Positions 44,900-55,435 of a stretch of 64,000 nucleotides of DNA are shown in pieces. The position numbers and the translations under genes are program-made. Below the pieces are notes generated by a model, which saw nothing but the letters and a program-made list of their open reading frames with translations, was not told where the DNA came from and did not search any database. The number at the start of each line of letters is the position of its first letter. Within the stretch, counting starts at the first letter, position 1. Origin of the DNA: Calendula officinalis (taxonomy: Eukaryota; Streptophyta; Magnoliopsida; Asterales; Asteraceae); assembly GCA_963853835.1 (NCBI GenBank), contig OY970828.1, positions 14,203,813 to 14,267,812 on the forward strand, given 5' to 3'.

Positions 44900-46112
44900 A
44901 TACATTAATTACATTATATCAATAATAGTTGCATTCGATAGGAATAGTTTTGACAGACGTGTACTTAAATGTTAATAGGTTCTAAATCATCTCGGGAATT
45001 TGTTTAGCCAGTTTGAGGACTAACGGTTGCTAGCATACCTAAGGTGAGTTTCCACACCGATATACATTAGTAGTGTACCCGATATTGTCTTACATGTAAC
45101 GTGCTTAATATTACATTAATGATATGATTGATATACTATGATATATGATGAACTGTTGATTGTTGTTTGATGAATGATGATATGTGCATGACATGTGGTA
45201 TGTTTATGTGTTTTAATAAATATTGAATTGTGATTCCTCTCTTCTGAGTCACTTTCATGTTGGGTGTGAATATGGTATGACGTGGCACGTGGGGCACCGC
45301 ATGGGCGAAGGATGGGGCGTTTTGGGTCCGGGGCGCATGCATTTCGTGTTATTGGGCTGGCCACCTGGTTTTAATATTAATATTTTAAATATAATTTTAA
45401 TTAATAAATGTTTGTGTAACATGTTATTTCTTATGTGTTTGTTATGTGTTGTGCATAATTGATGGTATAGATGAACCCTGTGTATGGTTTGAAAATTCAC
45501 TAAGCATTAGCTTACTCAGACTCTCCTCATGTACAGGTGCTAGTAGTGTGAAGGGTAAGGAGAAGGTTGAGGCGACAACTATTACGATTTGCCTTGCTAT
45601 TATTTATTGAGTTCTTTTAACATGTGCCCCTGGACAAATGTTTATATATTACAACCTAAAAACGCTTTTAATGCAACTCTTGAATATGTAAAGTATAAAG
45701 TTCTTAATGAGTACTAAGAATTTATTAAGAAAGTTAATGTATCTAAACATGTGATAAAGGCACATGTTAGATAACCCTTATTTATTTATGGAGAAATGAT
45801 ATTTAGTCCTACCATTTAGACCTACCCATATGCCTACCCACTTGATAGGATGACATGTGTATTCCACTAATTCCCTCTCCTAATATTATCCCTTGATTTT
45901 AACACGTGTTTTCATCTAATAAGTATGCTTATAAGTATGTCTAAATGGTAAGCCTAAATATCATTACTCTTATTTATGTTTTATACTTCCACACATTGTA
46001 CTTTGAATGGTTTCTAATTTTGGTTTAATAAATGCAACGCTTTTATAATGATTTTGATAATTACTTATTATTTAAAAAAGTTTAAACTTATTGAAAAGTT
46101 TGGAACATTACA
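44900..46112 (+). mobile_element. Probable decayed gypsy LTR (borders uncertain)
   Basis: The stretch GAAAATTCACTAAGCATTAGCTTACTCAG...CTCATGTACAGGTGCTAG (45490-45545) resembles the conserved region of plant gypsy LTRs, compare ATATTCACTCAGCTTC...TCAGGTACCAGCAG in element E read on its sense strand. The sequence ends GGAACATTACA at 46112, a plausible LTR end. I could not find the matching start, and a MITE is inserted in it at 45791. Confidence 0.4.
45791..45969. mobile_element. Mutator-type MITE (179 bp)
   Basis: Ends GAGAAATGATATTTAG and CTAAATATCATTACTC are inverted repeats extending about 30 bp. Both sides carry the 9-bp duplication TTATTTATG (45782-45790, 45970-45978), as expected for Mutator-like elements. 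Confidence 0.9.
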
Positions 46113-46243
46113 CGAATCCATTGTTACTCCCCATAGTTCATCGTGGCCGTGACCACTTCCCTTTCACGGAACCTCCCCACAACTTAGGGGCGGTGTTCGT
46201 GAGTTTTCCACGATGTGGGCGCTCTCTACTTATCACCCACGAT

Positions 46244-46997
46244 TAGACCTGGTAAAATCAGACACGACACGACAACTCGACACGAACCCGACACGAAATT
46301 AGTGGGTTTGGGTTAGAGGTTTCGACACGTTTAAGTAAACGGGTTGACTCGACACGACACGAAAGTTAAACGGGTTGAGTTAGTGTCAATATTTTCAACT
46401 CGAAGGTAACCCGGATCACCCGTTTAAGTATGTATATATTTTAATAATTTTATATATTTAAATTTAGGGTTTTGCTAATGACAGCCCTTAGGGCTGTCAA
46501 TAAGGCATAAAGAGTTGTACATCAATTCAAAGGGTGTGATAATTCCTAAAATCCAGGAGTTAGTTAAGGGTTGAAGTACAAAATTATGATGCATGTCTAT
46601 TGACAGCCCTTAGGGCTGTCATTAGCAAAACCCTTAAATTTATAACATGTAAATATCATAACTTAATAGTTGTAAAAAAGATTGGGCTCTTATTTCATAT
46701 CGAGCTTAAATCTAATTATATTACATTTTTGTTGTATTTTTATTATGTTTTTATGAATTTTTATTATATTTTGTTGGATTTTAATTATGTTTAATCGTTA
46801 TAAATGAATTTTCACGACTTAAGCGGGTTAAACGGGTTGGGTCGGGTTGGCACGAAATTAACCGTGTCGGGGTTGTGTTAACATTTTGAACCCGTTTATA
46901 AAACGTGTCGGATTTGGGTTTAGAGGTCTCAATACGTTTAAGATCTTGACACGACACGAACCCAACACGACACGACACGACACATTTGCCACATCTA
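46244..46997. mobile_element. hAT-type MITE with GACACGACACGA tandem repeats, interrupted by a second MITE
   Basis: Starts TAGACCTGGTAAA and ends TTTGCCACATCTA, with the exact 8-bp duplication CCCACGAT on both sides (46236-46243, 46998-47005). Both arms contain ACACGACACGA repeats in opposite orientation. The centre carries the Mutator-type MITE at 46467-46633. Confidence 0.88.
46467..46633. mobile_element. Mutator-type MITE with palindromic ends, nested in the hAT MITE
   Basis: The 167-bp element has ends GGGTTTTGCTAATGACAG and complement. Within each end TGACAGCCCTTAGGGCTGTCA is itself a perfect palindrome. The 9-bp duplication TTAAATTTA flanks it (46458-46466, 46634-46642). Confidence 0.92.
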
Positions 46998-47828
46998 CCC
47001 ACGATAACATGCCCATACAGAATATGAAATGTTTGATGTGAAAATATAATGTAACACGTGGGTACATTCATGAAAGCTATGATCAGCATGATACGTTAAG
47101 TGGTCGGTTCCGTAAGTTGGGTTTTATAATACAAAGTTATGATGGACAACAAATTATTCTATTAAATAATCTTATATTTTATTTTAACTTTCTAAGGAAC
47201 ATACGACTTTGAAAATGCACTTTGTACAAGTGTTAATTAAGTAATTTTATTATTATAATAAGTTAAATAAATTGTGTTGGGTCGCTGAAAGCATCTCCAC
47301 TGAAAGAGATTTAATGAAGACAAAAGACAATAGTTAGAAGACAATCTGAAAATAGTTCTTCATCCGTTGATTGATGAAAATAGATATGGTTTGATTGTTC
47401 ATAAACCTTGCGGTCGCAGGAATTAATTAGGACCATCTTTCAAAATTTTGTTAAAATCCTCTGAATCCGCTCCATTACCGTATCTACTTAATTATCGGGA
47501 GAAGTCCAGAATTCCAAATTAGGGAAATGTCAGTTAGACATACTATTTAAGCATAAAAATCAATATGCTCAATAAAATGATTAAATGTGTTTTAGTTTAT
47601 CTTCACGTGTCTTCTACTTCGTCCGTTTCTGTGTGATATAGTTTTCATCTTTGATAATTTCAAAATATGTATCAATCTTTAATAATAAATTTTATTTAGT
47701 AAAAGATAATGAGATTCATACCCATTAAATATTTCCTTTAATATATTTGAAATGATTTTTCCGTTAATTTTATTTTTAAACATCATAATCATCAGTTAGA
47801 AAGTCGTGTCCACACACATTATTAACTA
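46998..47828. other. Intergenic, AT-rich, no gene recognised
   Basis: No open frame with family resemblance and no repeat with definable ends. Confidence 0.5.
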
Positions 47829-48092
47829 CTCCCTCCGTCCCATAAAAAACTTCCCATTTGAGTTTGACACAAGTTTTAAGGTAATAGTTAGTGATGGGGT
47901 GTTGGTAATAATTTAGATTAAAATATTAGATTGGTTTGGAGAGAGAAAGATAGTTAGTGGATAGTAAGTGGTGGGGTCTTTAATAATAATAGTATTTTAT
48001 TATGTGGAGCCCATCAAGTGTATGAAATGGGAAGTTTTTTTGTGGGACAAAAATTTAGAGTGAAATGAGAAGTTTTTTGTGGGACGGAGGAG
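47829..48092. mobile_element. Stowaway-type MITE, relative of 16894-17157
   Basis: Ends CTCCCTCCGTCCCATAAAAAAC and GTTTTTTGTGGGACGGAGGAG are flanked by TA. Length is 264 bp, the same as the intronic copy, and the interiors share phrases such as ATAGTTAGTGATGGGGT. Confidence 0.92.
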
Positions 48093-48211
48093 TATCTTTT
48101 TTAATATATCATAACGTTAATTATAATTTTTTATTTTAAAAACAACCATATGGAAGTATATACTTCGTAAAATATTACAATCATATATCAGTAATTTGCT
48201 TTGTAGACTTA

Positions 48212-48425
48212 GGTGTTATTTGGTAGCATCCGGATGATAAATATTTGAATGAAACAGAGGTCTGAATGATTCAGACTTCCCCTGACATCTATCTGATTAA
48301 GAGGTAGAATATGTTCAATTTTCTATTCAGAGGCTGATTAAAATGCCTTACCAAACGCTTTGAATCTGCTTGAAAAAGAGGTTGTCCTCTTAAGTGAATC
48401 ATTAAGAGGCTTAGAAAACAACACC
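48212..48425. mobile_element. Tourist (PIF/Harbinger)-type MITE
   Basis: Ends GGTGTTATTTGG and the complement of GGTGTTGTTTTC are flanked by TTA on each side, the 3-bp target duplication of PIF/Harbinger elements. Length is 214 bp. Confidence 0.7.
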
Positions 48426-48493
48426 TTAGATTTTTTTTTTTTTGGAAACAACTTTCATAAAACAAAAAACTAGCAAAACGCTAGGAAAACAAT

Positions 48494-49725
48494 TCAACAA
48501 TTACAAGGGAAAATAAGCCATTCTAACCAACTAGCTCTATACTTATGGAAACGATTACAAATCCAATTATACGAAACTTCTTTAATAGAATCGACTAAAA
48601 GACTTTTCTGATTGACACCATTTTGGAAGATCACCGCATTCCTGAACCGCCAAAGAATCCAAACCACCGTTAGACACACCGCTTCCATTATGAGTTTAGC
48701 TTTGGTATTCACATTTGACGCGTCCAGAGAAAACATCAAGTCATCTAAATCAGCCACATTCACATTCAAATATTGTAGCCAAATACCAATCGCGGACCAA
48801 ACGTTTTTTGAAACTTCACAAGACCAAAAAATATGATCTGTGGTCTCCTCATGAAACCCACACAAAGCACATCTCGTATCTACTAGCTGGACTCCCCTTA
48901 ATAAAAGATTCATTTTAGAGGGAATACGGTTTAAATTAACCTTCCAAAAAAGAATGTTAACCTTCCGCGACACCAAAGAATTCCATCTAGTTTGAATGAC
49001 CGACGAGGGGAGGACCCTGTTGTCAAGCCACTTCCTCGTTGAGCTCACTTCAAAGACACCATTTGGCCCAATATCCCACTTCCACTTATCAGACACTTCA
49101 GATAACACAACCCCGGTCAAAAGCGATTTTAATTGAGATAATAATGATTCCTGCATACCACTTCTTAGAACCCGAGACCAGGCCCACACCTCTGAATTAT
49201 TAACAATTCTATCCGAGACAAGGAATCTTTGTTCACTTCAATCCTGAAAAGCCGAGGGAATAAAACAGCCAGAGGAGTTCTCGAAATCCAAGAATCCTTC
49301 CAAAAAAACGTATTCCGTCCGTTACCCACTGATTTTGACAAATGATCCAACAAGTTTAAGCCTTGATTCTTAAACTTATTCATCATTTTAATAATTTGAG
49401 CCCAAGGTTGAAAACTAGAATACCCCCGGTTGTTAATATGCACGAGACCACCATCATCACCATATAAATTACGGATGACCTTCGACCACAACATATCTCG
49501 ATTGTTGACAAATCTCCAAATCCACTTCAAAAGGAGAGCAATATTAAACGCATTAAGACTTCCAATGTTTAAACCACCATTATCTAATGAGGCCAAAACG
49601 GACCTCCAATTAACCCAATGAATTTTCCTCCGGTCTTCCGAACCCCCCCCCCCCCCAAAAATGAGGCTCTCATCCGTTCCAACATAGCGTCTACACTTTT
49701 AGGCATCAAAAACATAGATAAGTGG
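48494..49725 (-). pseudogene. LINE ORF2 C-terminus with zinc-binding (zf-RVT) domain
   Basis: Frames in the minus direction give KSVDAMLERMRASFL, then the region following the reverse transcriptase (GGLNIGSLNAFNIALLLKWIWRF), then the zf-RVT domain (SLVSRKVNILFWKVNLNRIPSKMNLL; CALCGFHEETTDHIFWSC). A frameshift near 49200 separates two open parts, and a 14-base C tract at 49643-49656 lies in the coding region. The catalytic reverse transcriptase and endonuclease are missing because element B interrupts the gene. Not functional. Confidence 0.85.
49643..49656. repeat. Homopolymer of 14 C inside the LINE
   Basis: The tract expands a coding Trp/Gly region (minus strand FLGGG...). Length may be inexact. 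Confidence 0.85.
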
Positions 49726-50697
49726 TGTTGGATCCCAACAACACAACCGTGTTGCGTTATGACCGAGTAACGAAGATACGATAAGTAAATAACAACAAGA
49801 TTTCAATGATTAAGAGTTTTATTAAAAACAACTTAATACAATACAGAGTTTGCGGAAATAGATAGTACACACTACCTAAAACTCTATACTTGAGTTGACA
49901 CTTTAGACCGCTCAAACTAGAAGAGTATACACTGAGAGTTATATCAGCTGATACTAACAGCTGATATTAATGCCTTAGTAATAACTATGGAGGATTTAAT
50001 ACTTAGACAATAACTAACTCTCAGAGAATGTTCTTGTGCTTATGATTTCTAAGGGTGTTCTAAAGGTGTGTTGTAAATGCAAGCATTTACGTCTGTATTT
50101 ATAGCCCAAGATCCATGTTCATTAGTCCACAAGTTTGACGACGTGTAAACATATTATTCGTCGATGTAGACTTGCCATGGATCATTAAATGCTCTTGCAC
50201 AAGTTATTGTCCCGAGTGTACTTTGTGTCCACTTCTTCCGGTACCTTTTCTGACGCACAGTGAAAGGTGTACTACATAAGTACAGAAGTTGTTGACTTTC
50301 TCTTTACATGCTTGAGGGACAAACGATGAAGTTGTACTGACATTATCTTCTATTCCAAAATAGAAGATCTTCATCGTTTTCTTCTTCTTTGAGCGGGAAA
50401 GGGAAATGTTCAAGGTGTCAATGAACATTTCCTTTAAGTCTTCATCTGCCGCAGGTACTATCAGCTGATTCCGCAATCAGCTGAATAGTCTTCTTCTTGT
50501 ATTTATCCTTTGGTCATAGACTTCGAATGAACTCTCGTCAATAGCTGCTGATTTGACTTGTATCCTAAAGCTAAGTACGTACTCAGCTGAAGGTTTATTG
50601 TATATACTTGCTTCAGCTGAGATACATACTTCAGCTGTTATTTATTCTTCTTGGCTATTGAGCATCAAATCTTATTTACTTAGTCTTGGGACTAACA
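49726..50697 (-). repeat. Element B 3' LTR (972 bp)
   Basis: Plus-strand ends are TGTTGGATCC and GGGACTAACA. The TATA box on the minus strand is TATAAATAC (50095-50103). Seven CAGCTG sites fall in the LTR, five of them upstream of that TATA box. Confidence 0.88.
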
Positions 50698-50925
50698 ATC
50701 TCCCCCTATCTGATGCAATAGAATAGCCGTATAAGTGTAACCCTGTAATGATTCAGCTGAAAGAAGTCAGCTGAATACTTATGTACTTTGACCCTTAGGG
50801 TTCTTTTGTATATGTTTATCTTTTTACAATTTTTACAAGTATATTACAAAGTTTTGATTTTCTATTGATAAGGAAATTGAAATACAAGGAAAATCAAAAA
50901 AAAATTATAATGCCTTGAATATAGC

Positions 50926-53900
50926 TTATCCAATGACATTGCGATACAGTGAGCGGAAGGCTGAGTCTATTAGGTTCTTCATTTGTTTTCCCTCTTCAGT
51001 AGAGGAACTCAGCAGCTTGTGATAGGTCATGAGTTGATCCACATCACACATTTCCAACTCATCTGCTCGCTGGAAGCATTGCACTTTCTTCTCCAGATAG
51101 CAAAAGCCGTGAATTGGTTCTTTCACGATCAGCCCAGGGACAAAGTTAACTCCCGTGGGAACGGCTTTTGTGATATTGGGTTTTGGTCGTTTAGCAAATA
51201 TGATTGACGACCAAATATCCAGTGGTCTGGAGTCAGCAAGAGGCTCAAGGAGAACGGACTTACGTTTCTCCCCTCTCGCTGAGGAGCTTTCACCAGCAGT
51301 CTTTCTGACAACAGCAGCTTGAGATTCACACAATTCAGGAGGTATGCGATATACCAACTCAGGAGCCTGTTTCCTGATTTCATCGCATAGAGTCTTGAAG
51401 GAGTAGATTGCGATTTGAATCTCATTTTCCAGTTCTGTTATAATCCGCGATGGTTTCGCAGTTCTGGCAGCTGCTTCAGCCTCTTTCCATTCATCGTAGT
51501 TGAGAACGAGGCTGATCTTGTTCAGAGAGAACTTTTCACGGACCACGGCACTCCCAGCCCTTGTTATTACAATTTCATCAGGGCAGCTGGGATCGAATCT
51601 GGGGGCTCTTACGCTGGTGATCTTTGCTTCCTGCCTACGCTGATCAAGAACTTTGTTGAACAACCTAATGTTCTCAGCTCTTAGTGTTTCAGCTCTTCGA
51701 TGCAGCTCTTCATGAGTTTTTCTTTGAAGGGCTATGGCTGTATCAAGATCAGCAGCGGTTCCAACTTCATTTAAAATGAGGTTTTCAACCACAGCAGATG
51801 TAGGCTCCCCCTCAGCAGGATGAGGAATCTCCTGTGAAATAGGCTGAGGGTTTTAGATTTGCGGGGCTTGGACTTTTGGGACCTCAACTGATTCAAAAGA
51901 ATCAACGATTTTAGTAAAACCAGTTGAGGTTTCAGCTTCTTCTTCTGATGTTCCAGCAGAGGTGATATGTGGATTTCTTGAGTTGTCACCTGCTGGAACG
52001 TCTTCAGTATTGGCTCCAACAGCAGAGGTGATTATGAGTTGTGAACTTTCTTGTTCACCATGTTGTTCACCTGCTGAAGTGGCCTCTTTCTCCCCCTCAG
52101 AGAGTGCCCGAAGAAGATGGGTACTCTCTGGTGCTGAAGCAGGATGGACGTCAACGGCACCCTCATGCAGCTTTGCAAGAATGAGGTTAAGGGTGCCTTG
52201 GAGACCAGCGACTTGGGAGGTCAATGAGCTGACCTCAGTCTCCAATTTGTCCATTCTGGTGGACACAGCAGCCGCTGAGTCATCAATAGCCTTAGAGAGG
52301 TGGCTATGAGTGAGTGTCAGCAGGGACTCTTGCTTTGATTGGGCAAGAGCTAAGCTGTCCCGAACTTCGGAGAGAAGTTTGTCGCTTTCGACACTGTCAG
52401 AATCGCGAAGGGAGTTCAACTCTTGACGCACGTAGTCGTTGAGAGAGATGAACTCGCTGGTGTTGAGGCGAATCTGATCAGAAAGAAGAACCAGCTGAGG
52501 AGTCTAGGTGTGAACCTCAGCGTGCAGAGAAGTTATGCTGGAAGAGAGGTTCTCAGCAGTTTTGGCAAACTTCTTTGGAACATCCCTGCGAAGGGAGTCC
52601 ATCTGCCTACTCAGCGTGGCCATCCCTGGTCGAATCTGGGATGTAACAACTCGAGACATCAGAGCAGCAGCGGCTCTGATGGGAATGCTTCCTCCAGCTT
52701 TGCTGGATTCAGCATAGGACACTTGGACGCTTTGGGGGAAGGGGTCCTGTATGTCTCCAGCTGGAGGGGTAACCTCAGCTGTGGGAGTGGGTGTTCCCGA
52801 GGTAGGAGGAATGGCTCCTAGGGGATCCTGTGAAACTTGGGGGGGGGGGGGGTGAGGTGAGTCCAACTGAAACTTCTGAGGTTATAACAGAAGTGCCTAC
52901 TTCAGTTGTCAAAAAAGTTTGAAGCCCAGGTTCATTCATCTCTTCATCTTCTGAAAAGGTGTACTGCTGAATGGGGATATCAGCAGAATCAAACATCATA
53001 TGAAATGCAGTTTGAGAATCTGGTGCTTCGGTCTCAACAGTCGGCGAAACTGTTATGGAGACTGGAGGAAGAGTTCCTCTGGGTGGTGGGTCAGCTGCCT
53101 CACAGCTCAGTTGGCGAATACGTTCGCGATCACTGGCAGCTTGGGTGGTTGCCTCAGTAACAACTTGGTCTAAAGTTGTCTCTTCATTGGCGGTGGTGGT
53201 TTCCTCGATCACCAGCTGGTTTGAGCTGGTGACGTTGTGGGAAACAGAAAGAATAGCTTCACGATTGACTTGGTTTCTAGTCAATCTATCATCAGCTGAT
53301 GACTCAGAAAGTGATGAAGAAGTTGGGGGTGGTGTGTGTGCAGCGGACACTCGGGTGGCTTCGGATGAGCCAAAAACTTCACCAGCAGTCTGTTGAGAGA
53401 CTGAGGTTGCTTGTGGAGTTTGTTCCCTTGTTACAACGACATATAATGAATCGGTCGAGGAGCTACGCAGAGGTGTGGAGCCGGCACTAACTCCTAAAGA
53501 ACGATATTGCCGTTTTGAAGTCTGCTGACTTGTTGAGAAATCAGCAGAGAGAGAGTGGATGAAAGGAAAGGAAGATGAAACAGCCGAGAGTGTTCGACTA
53601 GGAACTCCGAATATTGGTGGAGTTCCTTGATAAACACTGCCAATCTGAAAATGAGAAGAACAAAGATCAGAAGCTGATGAAACCTTTGATCGTAAGTGAT
53701 CTTCTCTAGGACCCCGGCTGAGTCCAGATGCTGAATCTTTTTCAATTTCAGCATATGCAATCATCTTTTCTGCACCAATAGTAGCAGTCCTTCTTACCTC
53801 CAGCAGAGGGGAGACAGAAGTACTGGTGGCAGAAGAAGATGATAAAAATAATGAAGAAGAAGGAGGGCGATTAGAGGGTCGCTTAACTCGCTTCTTCACC

Positions 53901-54910
53901 ACCAAAGGAGAGTCATCTGCATCAGCAGAATCCTCATTCTCAAGGATTGAGATCCCTGTTGAGGTGGTGGTTTTCCCATCAGCAGCTGGGGATGGACGCC
54001 CAATTAAGGGAAAACGCTTCAGATGAGGAAAGGACTTACCTTCTTGGAGGGCAGATTTCTTCGATGTTTTGCCCTTCTTTCGATCCCTTTTGGATCTGAC
54101 TCGATCATCTATGATCTTCAGCATGTACGAGGTGAGAGGAAACTCTTTTTCATCTTCCTTCCTTTGGAAGATGATGTTAGCGATGGAACGAACCATCACA
54201 GAATCCCCTGGAAGGTCTTCATAATCGATCTTCAGCTTTTCAACCATCACATGTGCGATGCACAATGTGAAAAAGCGAAGATAGGAAATATGATTTCCCT
54301 TGCTTTTCAGCTTCGTCTTGACCTCCTCGTACACCAGTTTCCCGTAGTCGATCCGCTGACCAGTGACTAGGGCTTCAGCAAAGACTTGTATGCTGGAGTT
54401 GCACTGGTTGAGAGACCCGGAATTGCCTCCGATACCCTGAATGATGTGGGTAAAGAAATAGGCCCAGGGTCTCGTCAGCTGAGACTTCTTGAAGATCGGC
54501 ACCCTGTCTTCTTCGTTTTCTAATCTGTATCCAGTGATACGGATTAGACTCATTTTAGCTTCATCAGCAGATTTAGTCTGCTGATATTCTTCACCAGGTT
54601 GCAGATAATCGAATCCGCAAGCAACTCGGAAATCATCAAGAGAAATGGTGATTTGATGATCTCCAACTTGCGCAGTGATGTCATCTCCAGGGGCGGAGGC
54701 GGACATCCAGAAATCACGCAAGAGTTCAATGATACTCTTGGTGACTCTGGTATAGGCACCACGAATGGGGAAGTGACGCACAAACGTCACAACCGGTCGA
54801 TAAATATCGACAAGATCATTCGGTGGAGAAAATTTGCCTACTAGGTTTGAGTTCTGAGAGAACTCAATAGCAGCCCTAGTAAGAGAAACCTTTGGGGCTT
54901 TCTTCGACAT
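50926..54910 (-). pseudogene. Element B additional ORF (about 1330 codons), one frameshift and two stops
   Basis: Starts MSKKAPKVSLTRAAIEF. The first 270 residues form a globular region (IIELLRDFWMSASA, TRPWAYFFTHIIQG, LRFFTLCIAHVMVEKLK) laid out like the N-terminus of the additional ORF in A. Ser/Thr-rich low complexity with SSADDR and STSQQTSK follows. Then come a coiled coil (LNSLRDSDSVESDKLLSEVRD; DKLETEVSSLTSQVAGLQG) and a C-terminal globular part ending ERADELEMCD-like and FRSLYRNVIG. Defects are a shift at the 14-G tract 52839-52852, TAG at 52504-52506 and TAA at 51853-51855; the frames on either side of both stops are the same. No membrane segment is visible. Function unknown. Confidence 0.8.
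52839..52852. repeat. Homopolymer of 14 G in the element B additional ORF
   Basis: Located where the reading frame changes (Pro-rich PPPPP on the minus strand). Replication or sequencing slippage is the simplest cause of the frameshift. Confidence 0.85.
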
Positions 54911-55435
54911 TTTGGGGAGAGAGGGAAGAAAGATAAAGGCTTAGAAATAAAGGGTTTTTGGAGAAAGAATTGTGGGAGAGATAATGAGGAGTGGAGAATG
55001 GATGGGTATCTGTAGGGATTTATGGGACGGTTTGGGTAAAGATTTGAATTTGAACCGGGTCATAAATGGGTAGTTATAAACCAACTATACACACGTTGGT
55101 TATCGTGCAAAGGTGGTTGGATGTGACAGTGTGAGGTAGTGGGGCAGTTTCTGTGTCAGGGTAGTGGAGCCGTTTCTGTGTCAGAATGTCTTTTCCCACA
55201 AAAATGCCAAATATTTTCACTCGAGTGGAAATATTTGCCACAGAAAACGTGTGGATAGGGATAAAAGATGCTTTTTTTATGAAAGAACCAAACGTTTTAA
55301 CTTATAAAACTTGATAAGTTATCATTTAAGAGATTTTATTCAGCTGACTGATATATTCAAAAGATTTTAGTCAGCTGAATGTACTAAGTGACAAGGTGAA
55401 TCTTATCAGCTGCTGATAGTACTTCAGCAGTTGAT
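54911..55435 (-). promoter_or_regulatory. Spacer and gene-like leader before the element B additional ORF
   Basis: Read on the minus strand, the 120 bases before the ATG are pyrimidine-rich (ATCTCTCCCACAATTC, TTTCTCCAAAAACCC, TTCCCTCTCTCCCC), like a plant 5' leader. AT-rich TATA-like sequences (TTTATAAC, CCATAAATCC) lie 110-170 bases upstream. Three CAGCTG motifs lie at 55330-55415. No gene is present. Confidence 0.45.

Larger units (their letters stand above)
48431..49725 (-). mobile_element. LINE (L1-type) 3' part, cut by element B
   Basis: The minus strand ends in a 13-base poly(A) at 48431-48443, as in non-LTR retrotransposons. The coding part is the C-terminal end of the LINE ORF2 protein, and the element stops at 49725 exactly where the LTR of B begins. 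The remainder would lie to the right of element B, outside the window. Confidence 0.87.

Noticed and set aside
45116..45500. Short overlapping open frames around 45200-45460
   Set aside because: They have no family resemblance and lie in a probable decayed LTR.
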